Of a stretch of 64,000 bases of DNA, positions 8,209 to 17,942 are shown in pieces. The stretch is from NCBI RefSeq assembly GCF_001445575.1, contig NZ_CP013200.1, positions 1,302,001 to 1,366,000 on the forward strand, given 5' to 3'. This DNA is from Arthrobacter alpinus (GTDB taxonomy: Bacteria > Actinomycetota > Actinomycetes > Actinomycetales > Micrococcaceae). The position numbers were made by a program, and so were the translations under genes. Positions within the stretch are counted from its first letter, which is position 1. Each line of letters opens with the position of its first letter. The notes below the pieces were generated by a model. The model did not search any database and was not told the origin of the DNA. It saw only the letters and a list, made by a program, of their open reading frames with translations.

Positions 8209-9180
8209 TTAGTACTTGCGATCCGGCAGGGCAGCCTTGGCCTGTGCGGAATCAAAGGTGGTCTCCACTGTGACCACGCGCTCCGGAACGGTCTCGCCGG
8301 CCAGAACCTTTTTAGTCAGATCCATCAGCTGGTCGCCCAGCAACGGGTTGCACTCGACGATGAAGTTGATCTTGCCGTCTGCGGCGGCGGTCATGCCGTC
8401 TTTGGTGGCGTCAACGGAAATGATGGTGATGTCCTTGCCGGGAACCTTGCCAGCGGCCTCGATGGCTTCAATGGCTCCGAGCGCCATATCGTCATTGTGC
8501 GCGTACACAACATCGATCTTGGGGTTCGATTTCAGGAACGCCTCCATGACTTGCTTGCCTCCTGAACGGGTGAAGTCGCCCGTCTGTGAGGCGATGATCT
8601 TGAACTTGGACTCGGCTTTGATGAGATCGGCAAAGCCGGACATGCGGTCATTGGCTGGTGCAGCTCCCGTGGTGCCTTGCAGCTCCACAATGTTCACATC
8701 GCCAGTGGCGGCTTCCTTGTCCTTGATCAGCCACTTTGCAGCTTCCTGGCCTTCGAGGACAAAGTCTGAGCCCAGGAACGTCTTGTACAGGGTCTTGTCG
8801 GGTGAGTCGATGGCCCTGTCGGTCAGGATGACGGGGATGTTGGCGTCCTTGGCTTCCTTCAGCACGGTGTCCCAGCCGGACTCAACAACAGGGGAGAACG
8901 CAATGAGGTCCACCTTTTGCTGGATGTAGGACCGGATGGCTTTGATCTGGTTTTCCTGCTTCTGCTGGGCATCTGAGAACTTCAGATTGATGCCTGCGGT
9001 TTTTGCGGATTCCTGAATCGACTTCGTGTTGGCTGTACGCCAGCCACTCTCGGCACCAACTTGAGCGAAGCCCAAGGTGATTTCATCGCTGCCCCCGCCG
9101 CCGGCACCTGTGCTGCCGCCGCAAGCCGTTAGCGTCAATACTGCGGCGAGTCCCACGGCCACCAAAGATTTCTTGAACAA
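8209..9180 (-). CDS. Sugar ABC importer binding lipoprotein, YtfQ type
   Basis: The 323-residue extracytoplasmic protein starts with a lipoprotein signal (positively charged MFKKS, hydrophobic core, LTAC lipobox with Cys at about residue 20). The mature part follows the E. coli galactofuranose-binding protein YtfQ closely, for example GFAQVGAESGWR, DAQQKQENQIKAIRSY, FSPVVESGWDTVLKEAK, QTGDFTRSGGKQVMEAF and VYAHNDDMALGAIEAIE. Because it is divergent from araBDA and shares operator sequences with it, L-arabinose (pyranose or furanose) is the likelier cargo here, though galactofuranose or both are possible. Confidence 0.9.
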   Translation of the reverse strand: MFKKSLVAVGLAAVLTLTACGGSTGAGGGGSDEITLGFAQVGAESGWRTANTKSIQESAKTAGINLKFSDAQQKQENQIKAIRSYIQQKVDLIAFSPVVESGWDTVLKEAKDANIPVILTDRAIDSPDKTLYKTFLGSDFVLEGQEAAKWLIKDKEAATGDVNIVELQGTTGAAPANDRMSGFADLIKAESKFKIIASQTGDFTRSGGKQVMEAFLKSNPKIDVVYAHNDDMALGAIEAIEAAGKVPGKDITIISVDATKDGMTAAADGKINFIVECNPLLGDQLMDLTKKVLAGETVPERVVTVETTFDSAQAKAALPDRKY

Positions 9181-9277
9181 CTTAGCCTCCTGGTATGTCA
9201 GTCTCGAAGCGCAGGGAAGTCACCGGGACTGTACCGTCATCGCCACAAGAGCAAGCCGTAGTGACCTGCGTCTCAAT

Positions 9278-9291
9278 TGTTAGCGCTCACA
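9278..9291. promoter_or_regulatory. LacI-type operator upstream of the YtfQ-like gene
   Basis: TGTTAGCGCTCACA is a near-perfect palindrome centred on GCGC, with one mismatched pair between arms. It lies about 98 bp upstream of the binding-protein start and matches the site at 9471-9484 in 13 of 14 positions. The 363-bp divergent region 9181-9543 holds these two sites and promoter elements and no gene. Confidence 0.7.
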
Positions 9292-9444
9292 CAATGGTAT
9301 GTCAAGCGATTTTGGAAAGTGTCCCCTGGGCGCTTGGTCCTTCGGGGGGAGATCTCCGAAAATCACTGATTTTCTGCGGAATTCTCCATCCAATCTTCTT
9401 CTGGACCCGCTGAAAACGTTACCCATTCGCAGTAGGTGACCCCC

Positions 9445-9484
9445 TTGACGGGACTCCGAGGGTGTGCAATTGTTAGCGTTCACA
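9445..9484 (+). promoter_or_regulatory. araB promoter with overlapping operator
   Basis: A TTGACG -35 box (9445-9450) and an AATTGT -10 box (9468-9473) are separated by 17 bases. The operator TGTTAGCGTTCACA (9471-9484) overlaps the -10 box, a position suited to repression. The araB ATG at 9544 follows a GAGAGGAAAG ribosome binding site. Confidence 0.65.
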
Positions 9485-9543
9485 AGTGTTCGTTTTTGGG
9501 CCGTCACAGATGACGGCTCCAGAGCATCGTCTGAGAGGAAAGT

Positions 9544-11226
9544 ATGAGGACGCAGGAATCCTACGTAATCGGCATTGATTATGGCACGCTGTCCGGGCGT
9601 GCCGTGGTGGTGCGCGTGAGCGACGGGGCTGAGCTGGCATCTGCAGTAGTGGAGTACCCGCACGGAGTTGTTGAGCGCTCGCTTCCAGGATCTACTGATC
9701 TTCTGCCACCCGACTGGGCTCTCCAGGTACCCGAGGACTACCGCCAGGTTCTTAAGCAGGCAGTTCCTGCCGCAGTTGCACAAGCCGGGATCGATCCCTC
9801 GAGCGTAGTGGGTATTGGCACGGACTTCACGGCTTGCACCATGGTGCCCACTACGACCGACGGCACGCCCCTGTGTGAACTGCCGGAGTGGGCCAACGAA
9901 CCTCACGCCTTCATCAAGTTGTGGCGCCACCACGCCGCGCAGCCCCAAGCCGAACGCATCAATGAGTTGGCGCGTGTGCGTAACGAGAGCTGGCTGCCGC
10001 GCTACGGTGGGCTGATCTCCTCGGAATGGGAATTTGCCAAGGGACTGCAGCTTCTGGAAGAGGCTCCGGCCGTTTATGAGGCCATGGATCACTGGGTGGA
10101 GGCCGCAGACTGGATCGTTTGGCAGCTGACCGGGAGTTATGTACGCAACGCCTGCACCGCCGGATACAAGGGAATCCGCCAGGACGGCAGCTATCCCTCC
10201 CAAGATTTCCTTGCTACTTTGAATCCCGGATTCGCCCGGTTCGTTGTGGACAAGTTGGATCAACCCATCGGTAACCTCGGCGATGTTGCTGGTTACCTCA
10301 GCGCTGAAGCGGCACGCTGGACTGGCCTGTCGGAAGGCATCCCCGTCGCCGTCGGAAATGTGGACGCTCACGTCACGGCCCCCGCAGCCAAGGCCGTCGA
10401 GCCGGGTCAGATGGTTGCCATTATGGGCACCTCAACCTGCCACGTCATGAGCTCCGGCGAACTCCGGGAAGTCCCTGGTATGTGCGGTGTAGTTGACGGC
10501 GGGATCATCCCTGGGCTGTACGGCTACGAGGCCGGACAGTCTGGCGTGGGCGATATCTTTGGCTGGTTTATCAAGAATTCCGTGCCAGAGAAATACCATG
10601 CCAAGGCGGGCAAGCGGGGCATGGGAATTCATGAATACCTCACGTCATTAGCTGAGCGCCAGAGCATTGGTCAGCATGGTCTGATCGCTTTGGATTGGCA
10701 CAGCGGCAACCGTTCGGTACTTGTAGACCATGAACTCTCCGGCGTCGTGGTGGGCCAGACACTGGCCACGCGCCCCGAGGACGGCTATCGTGCTCTGCTC
10801 GAGGCCACAGCCTTTGGCGCACGGGTCATTGTGGAAACGTTCAATGCGGCTGGTGTCCCGGTCACGGAGTTCATCGTGGCCGGCGGTCTCATGAAAAACC
10901 AGCTGCTAATGCAGATCTACGCTGATGTATTGAACCTGCCGCTGTCCACGATTGGTTCCAGCCAGGGTCCGGCTCTCGGCTCCGCAATCCATGCTGCGGT
11001 GGCCGCCGGCTTGTACCCGGACATCAGAGTTGCATCGGCGGCGATGGGTAGCGTCAACCGTGCCGTGGTGACCCCAATTGCCGAAAACGTTGCCGCCTAT
11101 GACGCCTTGTTCGCAGAATACCGGCTGCTCCACGACTACTTCGGCCGGGGCGCCAATGACGTGATGCACAGGCTCAAGGCAATTGCCCGTGACGCTCACA
11201 AAGTTGCCGTGGAGGTCTCAGCATGA
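9544..11226 (+). CDS. araB: Ribulokinase
   Basis: The 560-residue FGGY-family kinase phosphorylates L-ribulose to L-ribulose 5-phosphate in the cytoplasm. The N-terminal phosphate-binding loop reads IGIDYGTLSGRAVVV (about residues 8-22). The ribulokinase-specific GIGTDFTACTMVP and EWANEPHAFIKLWRHHAAQ segments follow at about 92-130, and the C-terminal ATP-binding FGGY domain contains IVAGGLMKNQLLMQIYADVL. It is the first gene of araB-araD-araA; its TGA overlaps the araD ATG by four bases. Confidence 0.95.
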   Translation: MRTQESYVIGIDYGTLSGRAVVVRVSDGAELASAVVEYPHGVVERSLPGSTDLLPPDWALQVPEDYRQVLKQAVPAAVAQAGIDPSSVVGIGTDFTACTMVPTTTDGTPLCELPEWANEPHAFIKLWRHHAAQPQAERINELARVRNESWLPRYGGLISSEWEFAKGLQLLEEAPAVYEAMDHWVEAADWIVWQLTGSYVRNACTAGYKGIRQDGSYPSQDFLATLNPGFARFVVDKLDQPIGNLGDVAGYLSAEAARWTGLSEGIPVAVGNVDAHVTAPAAKAVEPGQMVAIMGTSTCHVMSSGELREVPGMCGVVDGGIIPGLYGYEAGQSGVGDIFGWFIKNSVPEKYHAKAGKRGMGIHEYLTSLAERQSIGQHGLIALDWHSGNRSVLVDHELSGVVVGQTLATRPEDGYRALLEATAFGARVIVETFNAAGVPVTEFIVAGGLMKNQLLMQIYADVLNLPLSTIGSSQGPALGSAIHAAVAAGLYPDIRVASAAMGSVNRAVVTPIAENVAAYDALFAEYRLLHDYFGRGANDVMHRLKAIARDAHKVAVEVSA

Positions 11227-11990
11227 TTATGTCAGCGGATAACCCAAAGGCTGATAGCGCGGCGTCGGCCAGCGCATCAGTAACCCCCAGTCCGTCCGTT
11301 GCCGCCGCAACGCCGGAATTGTTGGCAACCATCGCCGTCCTGCGTGAGGAAGTATGCGCTCTGCATGCGGAGCTGGTCCGTTACGAACTCGTCGTATGGA
11401 CGGCAGGGAATGTCTCCGCCCGGGTCCCCGGCGCAGACCTGATGGTCATCAAACCCTCTGGCATTGACTATGACGCACTGACGCCGGAATCCATGGTGGT
11501 CACTGACCTCTACGGAACCCCGGTGGACGGACCATGGGGCAATCCCGGACTGGCGCCGTCGTCCGATACCGCGGCGCACGCCTACGTCTATCGGCACATG
11601 CCGGAGGTGGGTGGAGTGGTGCATACACACTCGAGCTACGCAACGGCATGGGCCGTGCGGGGCGAAGCCATTCCCTGCGTCTTGACCATGATGGGCGACG
11701 AATTCGGTGGTGAGATTCCGGTGGGGCCCTTTGCCCTGATCGGCGACGACTCCATTGGCCGCGGCATTGTCGAAACCCTCAGCGGCTCGCGTTCGCCGGC
11801 CGTGCTGATGCAAAATCATGGCCCCTTCACGATCGGCGCCAGTGCCAAAGCGGCAGTGAAGGCCGCCGTGCTGTGTGAGGAAGTAGCCCGCACGGTGCAT
11901 CTCTCACGCGAGCTTGGCCCCATGATTCCCATTGACAGCGCACACATCGACAGCCTGCACCAGCGCTACCAGAACGTCTACGGACAGTAA
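11223..11990 (+). CDS. araD: L-ribulose-5-phosphate 4-epimerase
   Basis: This is a class II aldolase/adducin fold enzyme of 255 residues that converts L-ribulose 5-phosphate to D-xylulose 5-phosphate using a zinc ion. The sequence shows NVSARVPG and IKPSGIDYDALTPESMV (substrate and phosphate contacts), GVVHTHSSYATAWA with the two metal histidines, and the late NHGPFTIG histidine. About 30 residues rich in Ser and Ala precede the conserved core. The ATG at 11223 overlaps araB (ATGA); ATG 11229 is an alternative. Confidence 0.94.
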   Translation: MIMSADNPKADSAASASASVTPSPSVAAATPELLATIAVLREEVCALHAELVRYELVVWTAGNVSARVPGADLMVIKPSGIDYDALTPESMVVTDLYGTPVDGPWGNPGLAPSSDTAAHAYVYRHMPEVGGVVHTHSSYATAWAVRGEAIPCVLTMMGDEFGGEIPVGPFALIGDDSIGRGIVETLSGSRSPAVLMQNHGPFTIGASAKAAVKAAVLCEEVARTVHLSRELGPMIPIDSAHIDSLHQRYQNVYGQ

Positions 11991-12024
11991 CCCATAATCC
12001 ACCTCCTGTTTCGAAGGAATGAAA

Positions 12025-13545
12025 ATGTCTTTGCAGTTGAATAATTCGCTGGCCGGATACGAAGTCTGGTTCCTCACCGGAAGCCAGAATCTCTATGGCG
12101 AGGAGACTCTGCGCCAAGTCGCCGAGCAGTCGGCGGAGGTAGTCAAAACCTTGCAGGACTCCACCGAGATTCCCGTGCGCGTGGTGTTCAAGGACGTGCT
12201 CAAGGATTCGGAGTCGATCCGCCGAGCCGCCATTGACGCCAACGCTAACGACAAGGTCGTTGGTCTCATCGCCTGGATGCACACGTTCTCACCCGCCAAA
12301 ATGTGGATCCGCGGCCTCACCGAACTGAACAAGCCGCTGCTACACCTGCATACCCAGGCCAATGAGGCACTGCCGTGGGCCGAGATCGATTTCGATTTCA
12401 TGAACCTGAACCAGGCCGCGCACGGTGACCGCGAATTTGGCTACATGCAATCGCGCATGGGCATCAGCCGCAAGACAGTGGTGGGGCACGTTTCCAACCC
12501 GCTTGTACGCGAAAAGATTGGCACGTGGACGCGCGCAGCGGCAGCCGTGGCTCAGGTTCGGTGCCTGAAGCTGGCGCGTTTTGGCGACAACATGCGCAAC
12601 GTTGCCGTGACCGAGGGCGATAAGACTGAAGCTGAAATTCGCTTTGGTGTCTCGGTCAACAGCTGGTCCGTCAACGAGCTCGTGGAGGCCGTTGACGCCT
12701 CGTCAGAAGCGGACGTTGACGCCCTCATCGAGGAGTATCTGCGCCTGTACAACGTTGCCCCGGAACTGCATCCCGGCGCCGCACGTCACGATTCGCTGCG
12801 TTACGGCGCCAAGATTGAGCTGGGTCTGCGAAGCTTCCTAGAGGAGGGAGGCTTCGGGGCTTTCACTACCAACTTCGAGGATCTTGGTGGTTTGCGCCAG
12901 CTGCCGGGCCTTGCCGTGCAGCGCCTGATGGCTGACGGTTACGGCTTCGGTGCCGAGGGCGACTGGAAGACGGCGGTACTGATCCGGGCCGCGAAGGTCA
13001 TGGGCGAAGGCCTGCCAGGTGGCGCCTCCCTGATGGAGGATTACACCTACCATCTGGTCCCGGGCGAGGAAAAGATCCTGGGTGCCCACATGCTCGAGGT
13101 GTGTCCGTCGCTGACCGTCACCAAGCCTTCGTTGGAGGTTCACCCGCTGGGTATTGGTGGCCGTGAGGATCCTGTCCGCCTGGTGTTCGACGCCGATCCT
13201 GGTGCCGGTGTGGTGGTGGCACTTTCAGATATGCGCGAGCGCTTCCGTCTTACGGCCAACAAGGTTGAGGTGGTCCCGCTGGATGAGCCTTTGCCCAACC
13301 TGCCTGTTGCGCGTGCGGTGTGGAAGCCCCTGCCGAACTTCGCCACCTCCGCTGCGGCGTGGCTCGAAGCTGGCGCCGCGCACCACACCGTCATGAGCAC
13401 CGCTGTTGGCATTGAGGCTTTCCAAGACTTCGCCGACATGTTCGAAGCCGAGCTCTTGGTCATTGACGAGGACACCACGCAGCGCGGCTTTGCCCGTGAG
13501 ATCCGCTGGAACCAGGCGTACTACCGCCTGGCGCAGGGGTTCTAA
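12025..13545 (+). CDS. araA: L-arabinose isomerase
   Basis: The 506-residue enzyme isomerises L-arabinose to L-ribulose, the first step of the pathway; its length matches the family. Visible signatures are [17 protein letters not shown] near the N-terminus, [12 protein letters not shown], the [12 protein letters not shown] segment, and the glutamate-bearing [25 protein letters not shown] near residue 335. ATG 12025 is taken as start because GAAGGA (12013-12018) is well placed; an ATG two codons earlier is also in frame. It is followed by a strong terminator. Confidence 0.95.
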   Translation: MSLQLNNSLAGYEVWFLTGSQNLYGEETLRQVAEQSAEVVKTLQDSTEIPVRVVFKDVLKDSESIRRAAIDANANDKVVGLIAWMHTFSPAKMWIRGLTELNKPLLHLHTQANEALPWAEIDFDFMNLNQAAHGDREFGYMQSRMGISRKTVVGHVSNPLVREKIGTWTRAAAAVAQVRCLKLARFGDNMRNVAVTEGDKTEAEIRFGVSVNSWSVNELVEAVDASSEADVDALIEEYLRLYNVAPELHPGAARHDSLRYGAKIELGLRSFLEEGGFGAFTTNFEDLGGLRQLPGLAVQRLMADGYGFGAEGDWKTAVLIRAAKVMGEGLPGGASLMEDYTYHLVPGEEKILGAHMLEVCPSLTVTKPSLEVHPLGIGGREDPVRLVFDADPGAGVVVALSDMRERFRLTANKVEVVPLDEPLPNLPVARAVWKPLPNFATSAAAWLEAGAAHHTVMSTAVGIEAFQDFADMFEAELLVIDEDTTQRGFAREIRWNQAYYRLAQGF

Positions 13546-13568
13546 AAATTCAGGTTCCCAGCAGGTGG

Positions 13569-13615
13569 AAACAAAGCGGCGCCCGTCCAGTTCCTGGACG
13601 GGCGCCGCTTTGTTT
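13569..13615. terminator. Bidirectional terminator between araA and the dehydrogenase gene
   Basis: A perfect 22-bp stem (13569-13590 with 13594-13615) closes a TTC loop. It begins AAACAAAG and ends CTTTGTTT, giving a T-rich exit on both strands. It sits between convergent genes and can serve both. Confidence 0.92.
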
Positions 13616-13624
13616 ATGGTGAGT

Positions 13625-14386
13625 TTACAGAATGCTGAACATCTGGCAGGGACACGACACCGCCAAGGGCAGCTGCTCCACATCCACCGGCCACCTGTCG
13701 CGCGGTGACCAGCCAAGGTCTGTCAGCGCGTTGCCGGTGTCCCACTGGGTGGCCGAATCTGCGGAGACTGCGTTGTAAATGCCGAAGCCTGCCGGCCGGG
13801 CCAGCGCGGCGCGAACCAGACGGATCAAATCCTCCGTCGACAACCATGTCAGGGCGTACTGCCGCTCAACCAGTGCCCATCCTGTCAGGCCCAGCCGCAA
13901 GCACGATACCGCGTTGCCCTGCGCATCCTGATACAGCCGGGCCAGCGCCTCGATGGTCACCTTGCTAGCACCATAGGGACAGCACGGGCGGGGGATGGCT
14001 AGCGGGCTGATCCCCTGCGCGCCATCTCGATAATCCATACCGCTGGCATGCACCGAGCTGGCCACCACCGTGCGGCCCACTCCGGCATCTGCTGCGGCAT
14101 CGAAAAGCGTCGCTGCCATGTCCACATTCCCCATTGCCTCCGCTGCCGAAGCGGCAGGGGAGGCGTTAGCGGCAAGGTGAATGACGACGTCGGACTTCTC
14201 AACACAGTGCCGGGCAAAGCCGGCGTCGCGGAGATCTCCCACCATTAGCTCATCACCGGGTTCGATGACACCTGGCAGGGGAGCGGTCTGGGCCGTAATC
14301 CGGAGGCGGTAATCGAACCGCAAATCCGCCAGCAGTAGCTGTCCCACGGTTCCGGTGCCGCCCGTGAGCAAGAGCAGTGGTTTCAC
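13625..14386 (-). CDS. NAD(P)-dependent sugar epimerase/dehydrogenase (SDR family)
   Basis: An extended short-chain dehydrogenase of 253 residues. The nucleotide-binding motif GGTGTVG is at residues 9-15, VIHLAANAS follows near 68, and the catalytic YGASK pair is at about residue 138. Its length and the ASSVHASGMDY segment resemble uronate and aldose dehydrogenases that yield lactones. It ends the operon of a sugar importer and faces, across the importer, an operon encoding lactonase, dehydratase, kinase and aldolase. An oxidation step making the aldonolactone is therefore the natural role, inferred from context rather than from a diagnostic residue. Confidence 0.75.
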   Translation of the reverse strand: MKPLLLLTGGTGTVGQLLLADLRFDYRLRITAQTAPLPGVIEPGDELMVGDLRDAGFARHCVEKSDVVIHLAANASPAASAAEAMGNVDMAATLFDAAADAGVGRTVVASSVHASGMDYRDGAQGISPLAIPRPCCPYGASKVTIEALARLYQDAQGNAVSCLRLGLTGWALVERQYALTWLSTEDLIRLVRAALARPAGFGIYNAVSADSATQWDTGNALTDLGWSPRDRWPVDVEQLPLAVSCPCQMFSIL

Positions 14387-14406
14387 GCTCGAGCCGTCCT
14401 TTCATA

Positions 14407-15354
14407 TTACTTGCTGATGCCTACCGTCATGCCTTCAACAATGCGCCGGCCAAGCCAGATGAACAACGCCAGAACGGGTGTGACAACCAGTACGATCCCG
14501 GCGAAGAGCCCGCCCCAATCGGCCCCATTGAACTGGGACTGATCCAAGAACGCAAGGAGCGCAATCGGCAGGGTCCGGTTCTCCGCCGTGGTCAGCATGA
14601 CCAGCGAGAACAGCGTCTCATTCCAGCCGCTGATGACTGCCAGCATGAACGCGGTCACCAAACCCGAGCGTGCCAGTGGCAGCACGATCTGAATGAACGT
14701 GCGGATACCGGAGGAGCCATCGATTGCCGCAGCTTCCTCAATTTCCACCGGCAGAGAGCGGAAGAACCCCGCCAGCAAGAACACTGTGAAGGGGATGCCC
14801 AAGCCCACCATGACCACAATAAGACCCTGCACGCTGTTGATCATTTTCAAGTGGGAGAAGTCCTGAAACTTAGCCAACATGACATAGATCGGTACCAGCA
14901 GTACCTGCCCGGGAACGCCCAGACCCAGCACAAACATCAACGTGAACGTCGAGGAGAGTCTCCGGGTGGACTTGGCCAGAACATAGGCGGCCGGGGCAGC
15001 AATCGCCACCACCAGGAGTGAGGAAACAACTGTGGCGACCACTGAGTTAATGGCGGCAATGCCGAACCCGCCCGTGTTCCAAGCTGTGGCGAAATTCTCC
15101 CAGTGAGGCTGGGTGGGGAGGCCCAAGGGATCGCGGGCGATGTCGCGGGTATCGCGCAGGGACGTCATCACCATCCAAACAACCAGGAAGAGGTTGAAGG
15201 CCACCAAGAGCCAGACAATGACCCGCCCGATCATCCCGCCGATGGTGGGCCGGGACTTCATACTTGACTTGCGCCGTCGAACTTTCAGCGGCGGAAGGGA
15301 CACCGCCGACTCCAGCACGGGGGCGGTCGGGGATTGCGTTAGAACGTGATTCAC
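14407..15354 (-). CDS. Sugar ABC importer permease, MalG type
   Basis: This 315-residue CUT1 permease has six hydrophobic helices. The EAA loop that contacts the ATPase reads EIEEAAAIDGSSGIRTFIQIVLPLARSG (about residues 200-227). It is preceded by an extended, basic N-terminus of some 45 residues (KVRRRKSSMKSR). It is the second permease of the importer encoded at 14407-17633. No ATPase gene is present nearby, which is common for this class because a shared MsiK-like ATPase works in trans in actinobacteria. Confidence 0.88.
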   Translation of the reverse strand: MNHVLTQSPTAPVLESAVSLPPLKVRRRKSSMKSRPTIGGMIGRVIVWLLVAFNLFLVVWMVMTSLRDTRDIARDPLGLPTQPHWENFATAWNTGGFGIAAINSVVATVVSSLLVVAIAAPAAYVLAKSTRRLSSTFTLMFVLGLGVPGQVLLVPIYVMLAKFQDFSHLKMINSVQGLIVVMVGLGIPFTVFLLAGFFRSLPVEIEEAAAIDGSSGIRTFIQIVLPLARSGLVTAFMLAVISGWNETLFSLVMLTTAENRTLPIALLAFLDQSQFNGADWGGLFAGIVLVVTPVLALFIWLGRRIVEGMTVGISK

Positions 15355-15372
15355 TGCTGCACCCTTTGCTTA

Positions 15373-16320
15373 CTAGATTTCAATGGCTTCACGGCGCAGC
15401 ATGCGTCGCAGGCCGATGGTCAGAACGGTCACCAGAGCAAGGCTGACGATTGCGGCCGCCGCGGAAACACCGAATTCACGGGATCCGCCGCCGAAGGCAG
15501 CTTGGTAAACATAGAGCGCCGTGGACCAGGTGCTGGCTGGAGGCGCCTGTGCGGTGGAGCCGCCAAACACCAGGATCAGCTCGAAAACCTTGACCGAGCT
15601 CATGGTCCACAGCACGGCGCAAACCGAGATCACATCCCAGGCAAGGGGGAGTGTCACATGCCGGAACTTGGCCCAAGGGCCGGCACCGTCAAGACCGGCG
15701 GCCTCATAGTAATAAGCCGGAATCTGGTCTACGGCGGACATGATGATGGTGGTGAAGTAGCCCGTGGCGCTCCAGATCATCACGATCATGATCAAGTTGA
15801 AGAGGTTGTCTTGGGCCAGCCACTTGGGCGGGTCCTGGACTCCAACGAAGGCCAGAATCTTGTTAATCGGACCGGCCGGGCTGAACAGGAAACCGGCAAA
15901 GATGCCGAACACCATGGCATTAATCAAGGTGGGGAAAAATAGTACGCTGCGGACAAATTTCCGCCCCGTCATTTCCCGCAGGATCATGGTCAAGGCGAAG
16001 GCGAATACGAAGGTAACGATCCCAACAACGAAGAGGATCTTGAGCGTATTAACGATGGACCCAATAAATATGGGGTCCTTGGCCAGCTGGATGTAGTTAT
16101 CAGCCCCTCGCCACTTGAGTTCGTTGATACCATCCCACGTGTGCAGGCTAAGCCAGCCGGCATAGAGAATCGGGACAACGTAAAACAAGACCATCAAGAG
16201 CAGTGCTGGCAGCAACATGGGCCAGTACAAGCGCCGTCGGCTGCGTTCAATGGCGGACATGCCGGCACGCGGGCGGCCAGTATTGCGTCCGCGTGCCGGG
16301 GAAATTACGGGAGTTGCCAT
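15373..16320 (-). CDS. Sugar ABC importer permease, MalF type
   Basis: The 315-residue CUT1 permease has about six membrane helices; the first is LYWPMLLPALLLMVLFYVVPILYAG at about residues 31-55. The EAA loop reads YYYEAAGLDGAGPWAKFRHVTLPL (about 205-228). A basic N-terminus precedes the first helix. It lies 18 bp upstream of the MalG-type gene and two bases after the binding-protein gene, so all are one transcript. Confidence 0.88.
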   Translation of the reverse strand: MATPVISPARGRNTGRPRAGMSAIERSRRRLYWPMLLPALLLMVLFYVVPILYAGWLSLHTWDGINELKWRGADNYIQLAKDPIFIGSIVNTLKILFVVGIVTFVFAFALTMILREMTGRKFVRSVLFFPTLINAMVFGIFAGFLFSPAGPINKILAFVGVQDPPKWLAQDNLFNLIMIVMIWSATGYFTTIIMSAVDQIPAYYYEAAGLDGAGPWAKFRHVTLPLAWDVISVCAVLWTMSSVKVFELILVFGGSTAQAPPASTWSTALYVYQAAFGGGSREFGVSAAAAIVSLALVTVLTIGLRRMLRREAIEI

Positions 16321-16322
16321 GG

Positions 16323-17633
16323 TTAGCCCTTGGCGTTCCAGTAGGCGATGGTTGCCGCTTTGGCTTCCTTGACGTATTCCTCAGCGGAGACCTTGCCCAA
16401 GAAGAGTTTGTCGAACGTGGGGTTGAAGCCCTTGTCGATGACGTCGCTCGAGACGCCGTCGGTGGGCAGCCTCGTCTCGTTGTCGGCAAGGATAGCGGCA
16501 ACGTCAGCCAGCTGCTTGGGCGCTTCTACGTCGGGACGGGCCGCCAGGTTGTTGGCGTCGGTGGAGATGCCTGACATGCGGTCTTTGTTGCTGAAGTACG
16601 CGATGAACTGCTTCGCCTCATCCTGGTGTGCGGCCTTCTTGGGGACCGTGAAGCCGAAGAGCAAGGTGTCATTGGCTGTGCTGGCGTTGGTGGCGGTGCT
16701 GGGAAAGTTGAACGCGCCGTAGTCAAAGCCTTCTGCTGCATACTTTGCAGTCTCAGCCGGAGCCCAGCTGCCCATCAAGAAGTACAGGGCCTTGTTGGCG
16801 GCCCAAGCATTCTGCTGTTCGGGGTACTTGGAAGCATCGTAGCCCTTGATGATGTAACCCTTGGTAACCAATTCCTGGATCTGCTGGGCTGACTTGAGGA
16901 CTGCTGCGTCATCCCACGCTGCACCGGTCTTGTCTTCCATCAGCTTCTGGAACGCGCCGTCGCCCATGTTGCGATTGATCAGGTAATCGAACCAGTAGCT
17001 GTTGGCCCACGTGGCATCGCCATCGGCTGCGATGCAGCCCATCTTGGCGTCTACGGCCTTTTGGCAGTTGGCCAACAGCTCATCCCACGTTGTGGGGGCC
17101 TTGGGAGCGACAGCATTGGCCTTGTTGTAGAACACCGACACGTTGGATACCGAGTACGGCACCATGTAGTTCTTCACCTCTCCGCCATAACTGGGCAGGA
17201 TGTCGAAGTACTTCGAGGGAATCACATCGGCAACAGTGTGTTCTTCCTCGCCGGGAATCTTGGTCGACAGCACCGAGGAGAGGTCTGCGGCCTGGTTCGT
17301 TGCCGCCAGAGCCGGACCAATCTTGTCGTACGCCTGATCCACCAGATCGGGAACGTCTCCGGAGAGCAGCCCGGTCGTCACCTTTTCTAGAACCTTGCGG
17401 CCCTGCCACTGGACATCGACTTTGATGCCGGTGTCTTTTTCAAAAGACTCAAGCGAAGTCTTCAACACCGCAGCCTGGGGCTCTGTCTCGGTCCACATGG
17501 ACCAGTAAGTTAGGGATTTTGCACTGTTATCCGGCGATGCCGACGTGGTGGTGCAGCCGGATGCCGCAAAAGCGACGGAGGTAGCCAGAATGGCACCAGT
17601 GGCAATCTTGAGCCACGCATTGGGGTGAGTCAT
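16323..17633 (-). CDS. Sugar ABC importer binding lipoprotein (extracellular solute-binding family 1)
   Basis: A 436-residue lipoprotein whose signal ends in ASGC (Cys about residue 27). The mature part begins LTYWSMWTETEP, typical of family 1 sugar-binding proteins, with the GDVPDLVD and PYSVSNVSVFYNK segments that line such binding sites. It delivers sugar to the two permeases downstream. Its gene is divergent from dgoD, and the shared 309-bp region carries facing promoters, so the cargo is likely the sugar degraded by that operon (galactose, a galactoside or a related aldose). Confidence 0.88.
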   Translation of the reverse strand: MTHPNAWLKIATGAILATSVAFAASGCTTTSASPDNSAKSLTYWSMWTETEPQAAVLKTSLESFEKDTGIKVDVQWQGRKVLEKVTTGLLSGDVPDLVDQAYDKIGPALAATNQAADLSSVLSTKIPGEEEHTVADVIPSKYFDILPSYGGEVKNYMVPYSVSNVSVFYNKANAVAPKAPTTWDELLANCQKAVDAKMGCIAADGDATWANSYWFDYLINRNMGDGAFQKLMEDKTGAAWDDAAVLKSAQQIQELVTKGYIIKGYDASKYPEQQNAWAANKALYFLMGSWAPAETAKYAAEGFDYGAFNFPSTATNASTANDTLLFGFTVPKKAAHQDEAKQFIAYFSNKDRMSGISTDANNLAARPDVEAPKQLADVAAILADNETRLPTDGVSSDVIDKGFNPTFDKLFLGKVSAEEYVKEAKAATIAYWNAKG

Positions 17634-17701
17634 GAGCGTTCCTTACGAATGGTCCGATGTGATTGACGCCCGGGTTGGAAGCCGATCTGGCGCTGTGTGA
17701 G

Positions 17702-17730
17702 TCTAATCACAAGATTTCGATACTTGTCAA
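17702..17730 (-). promoter_or_regulatory. Promoter of the binding-protein/permease operon
   Basis: On the minus strand, TTGACA (17730-17725) and ATTAGA (17707-17702) are spaced by 17 bases, about 70 bp before the binding-protein start. The box is mirrored by TTGACA at 17831 on the plus strand. The 17634-17942 interval contains both promoters and no gene. Confidence 0.6.
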
Positions 17731-17830
17731 TTTAATTTACATAAAATTCATCCCATGTCGTAACTCCCGGCGAATATTTCGCTGATTTTCAGCAGAATCC
17801 CGCTACTATGGATCGCTGGTGTAAAGATAG

Positions 17831-17859
17831 TTGACAAGAATTTGATCTGATGGCACATT
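17831..17859 (+). promoter_or_regulatory. Putative promoter of the dgoD operon
   Basis: A consensus TTGACA -35 box lies at 17831-17836, followed after 17 bases by CACATT, a weak -10 match. The inverted copies CTTGTCAA (17723-17730) and TTGACAAG (17831-17838) flank the region symmetrically and could also be read as regulator half-sites. Confidence 0.45.
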
Positions 17860-17942
17860 GAAGGCAAAGTCCGTAGCGCCCATTGCCTGGCGCTTGATTG
17901 GTAGGCCGTTGCTACCAATGAGCCCTGACCACTCGGAGAAAC

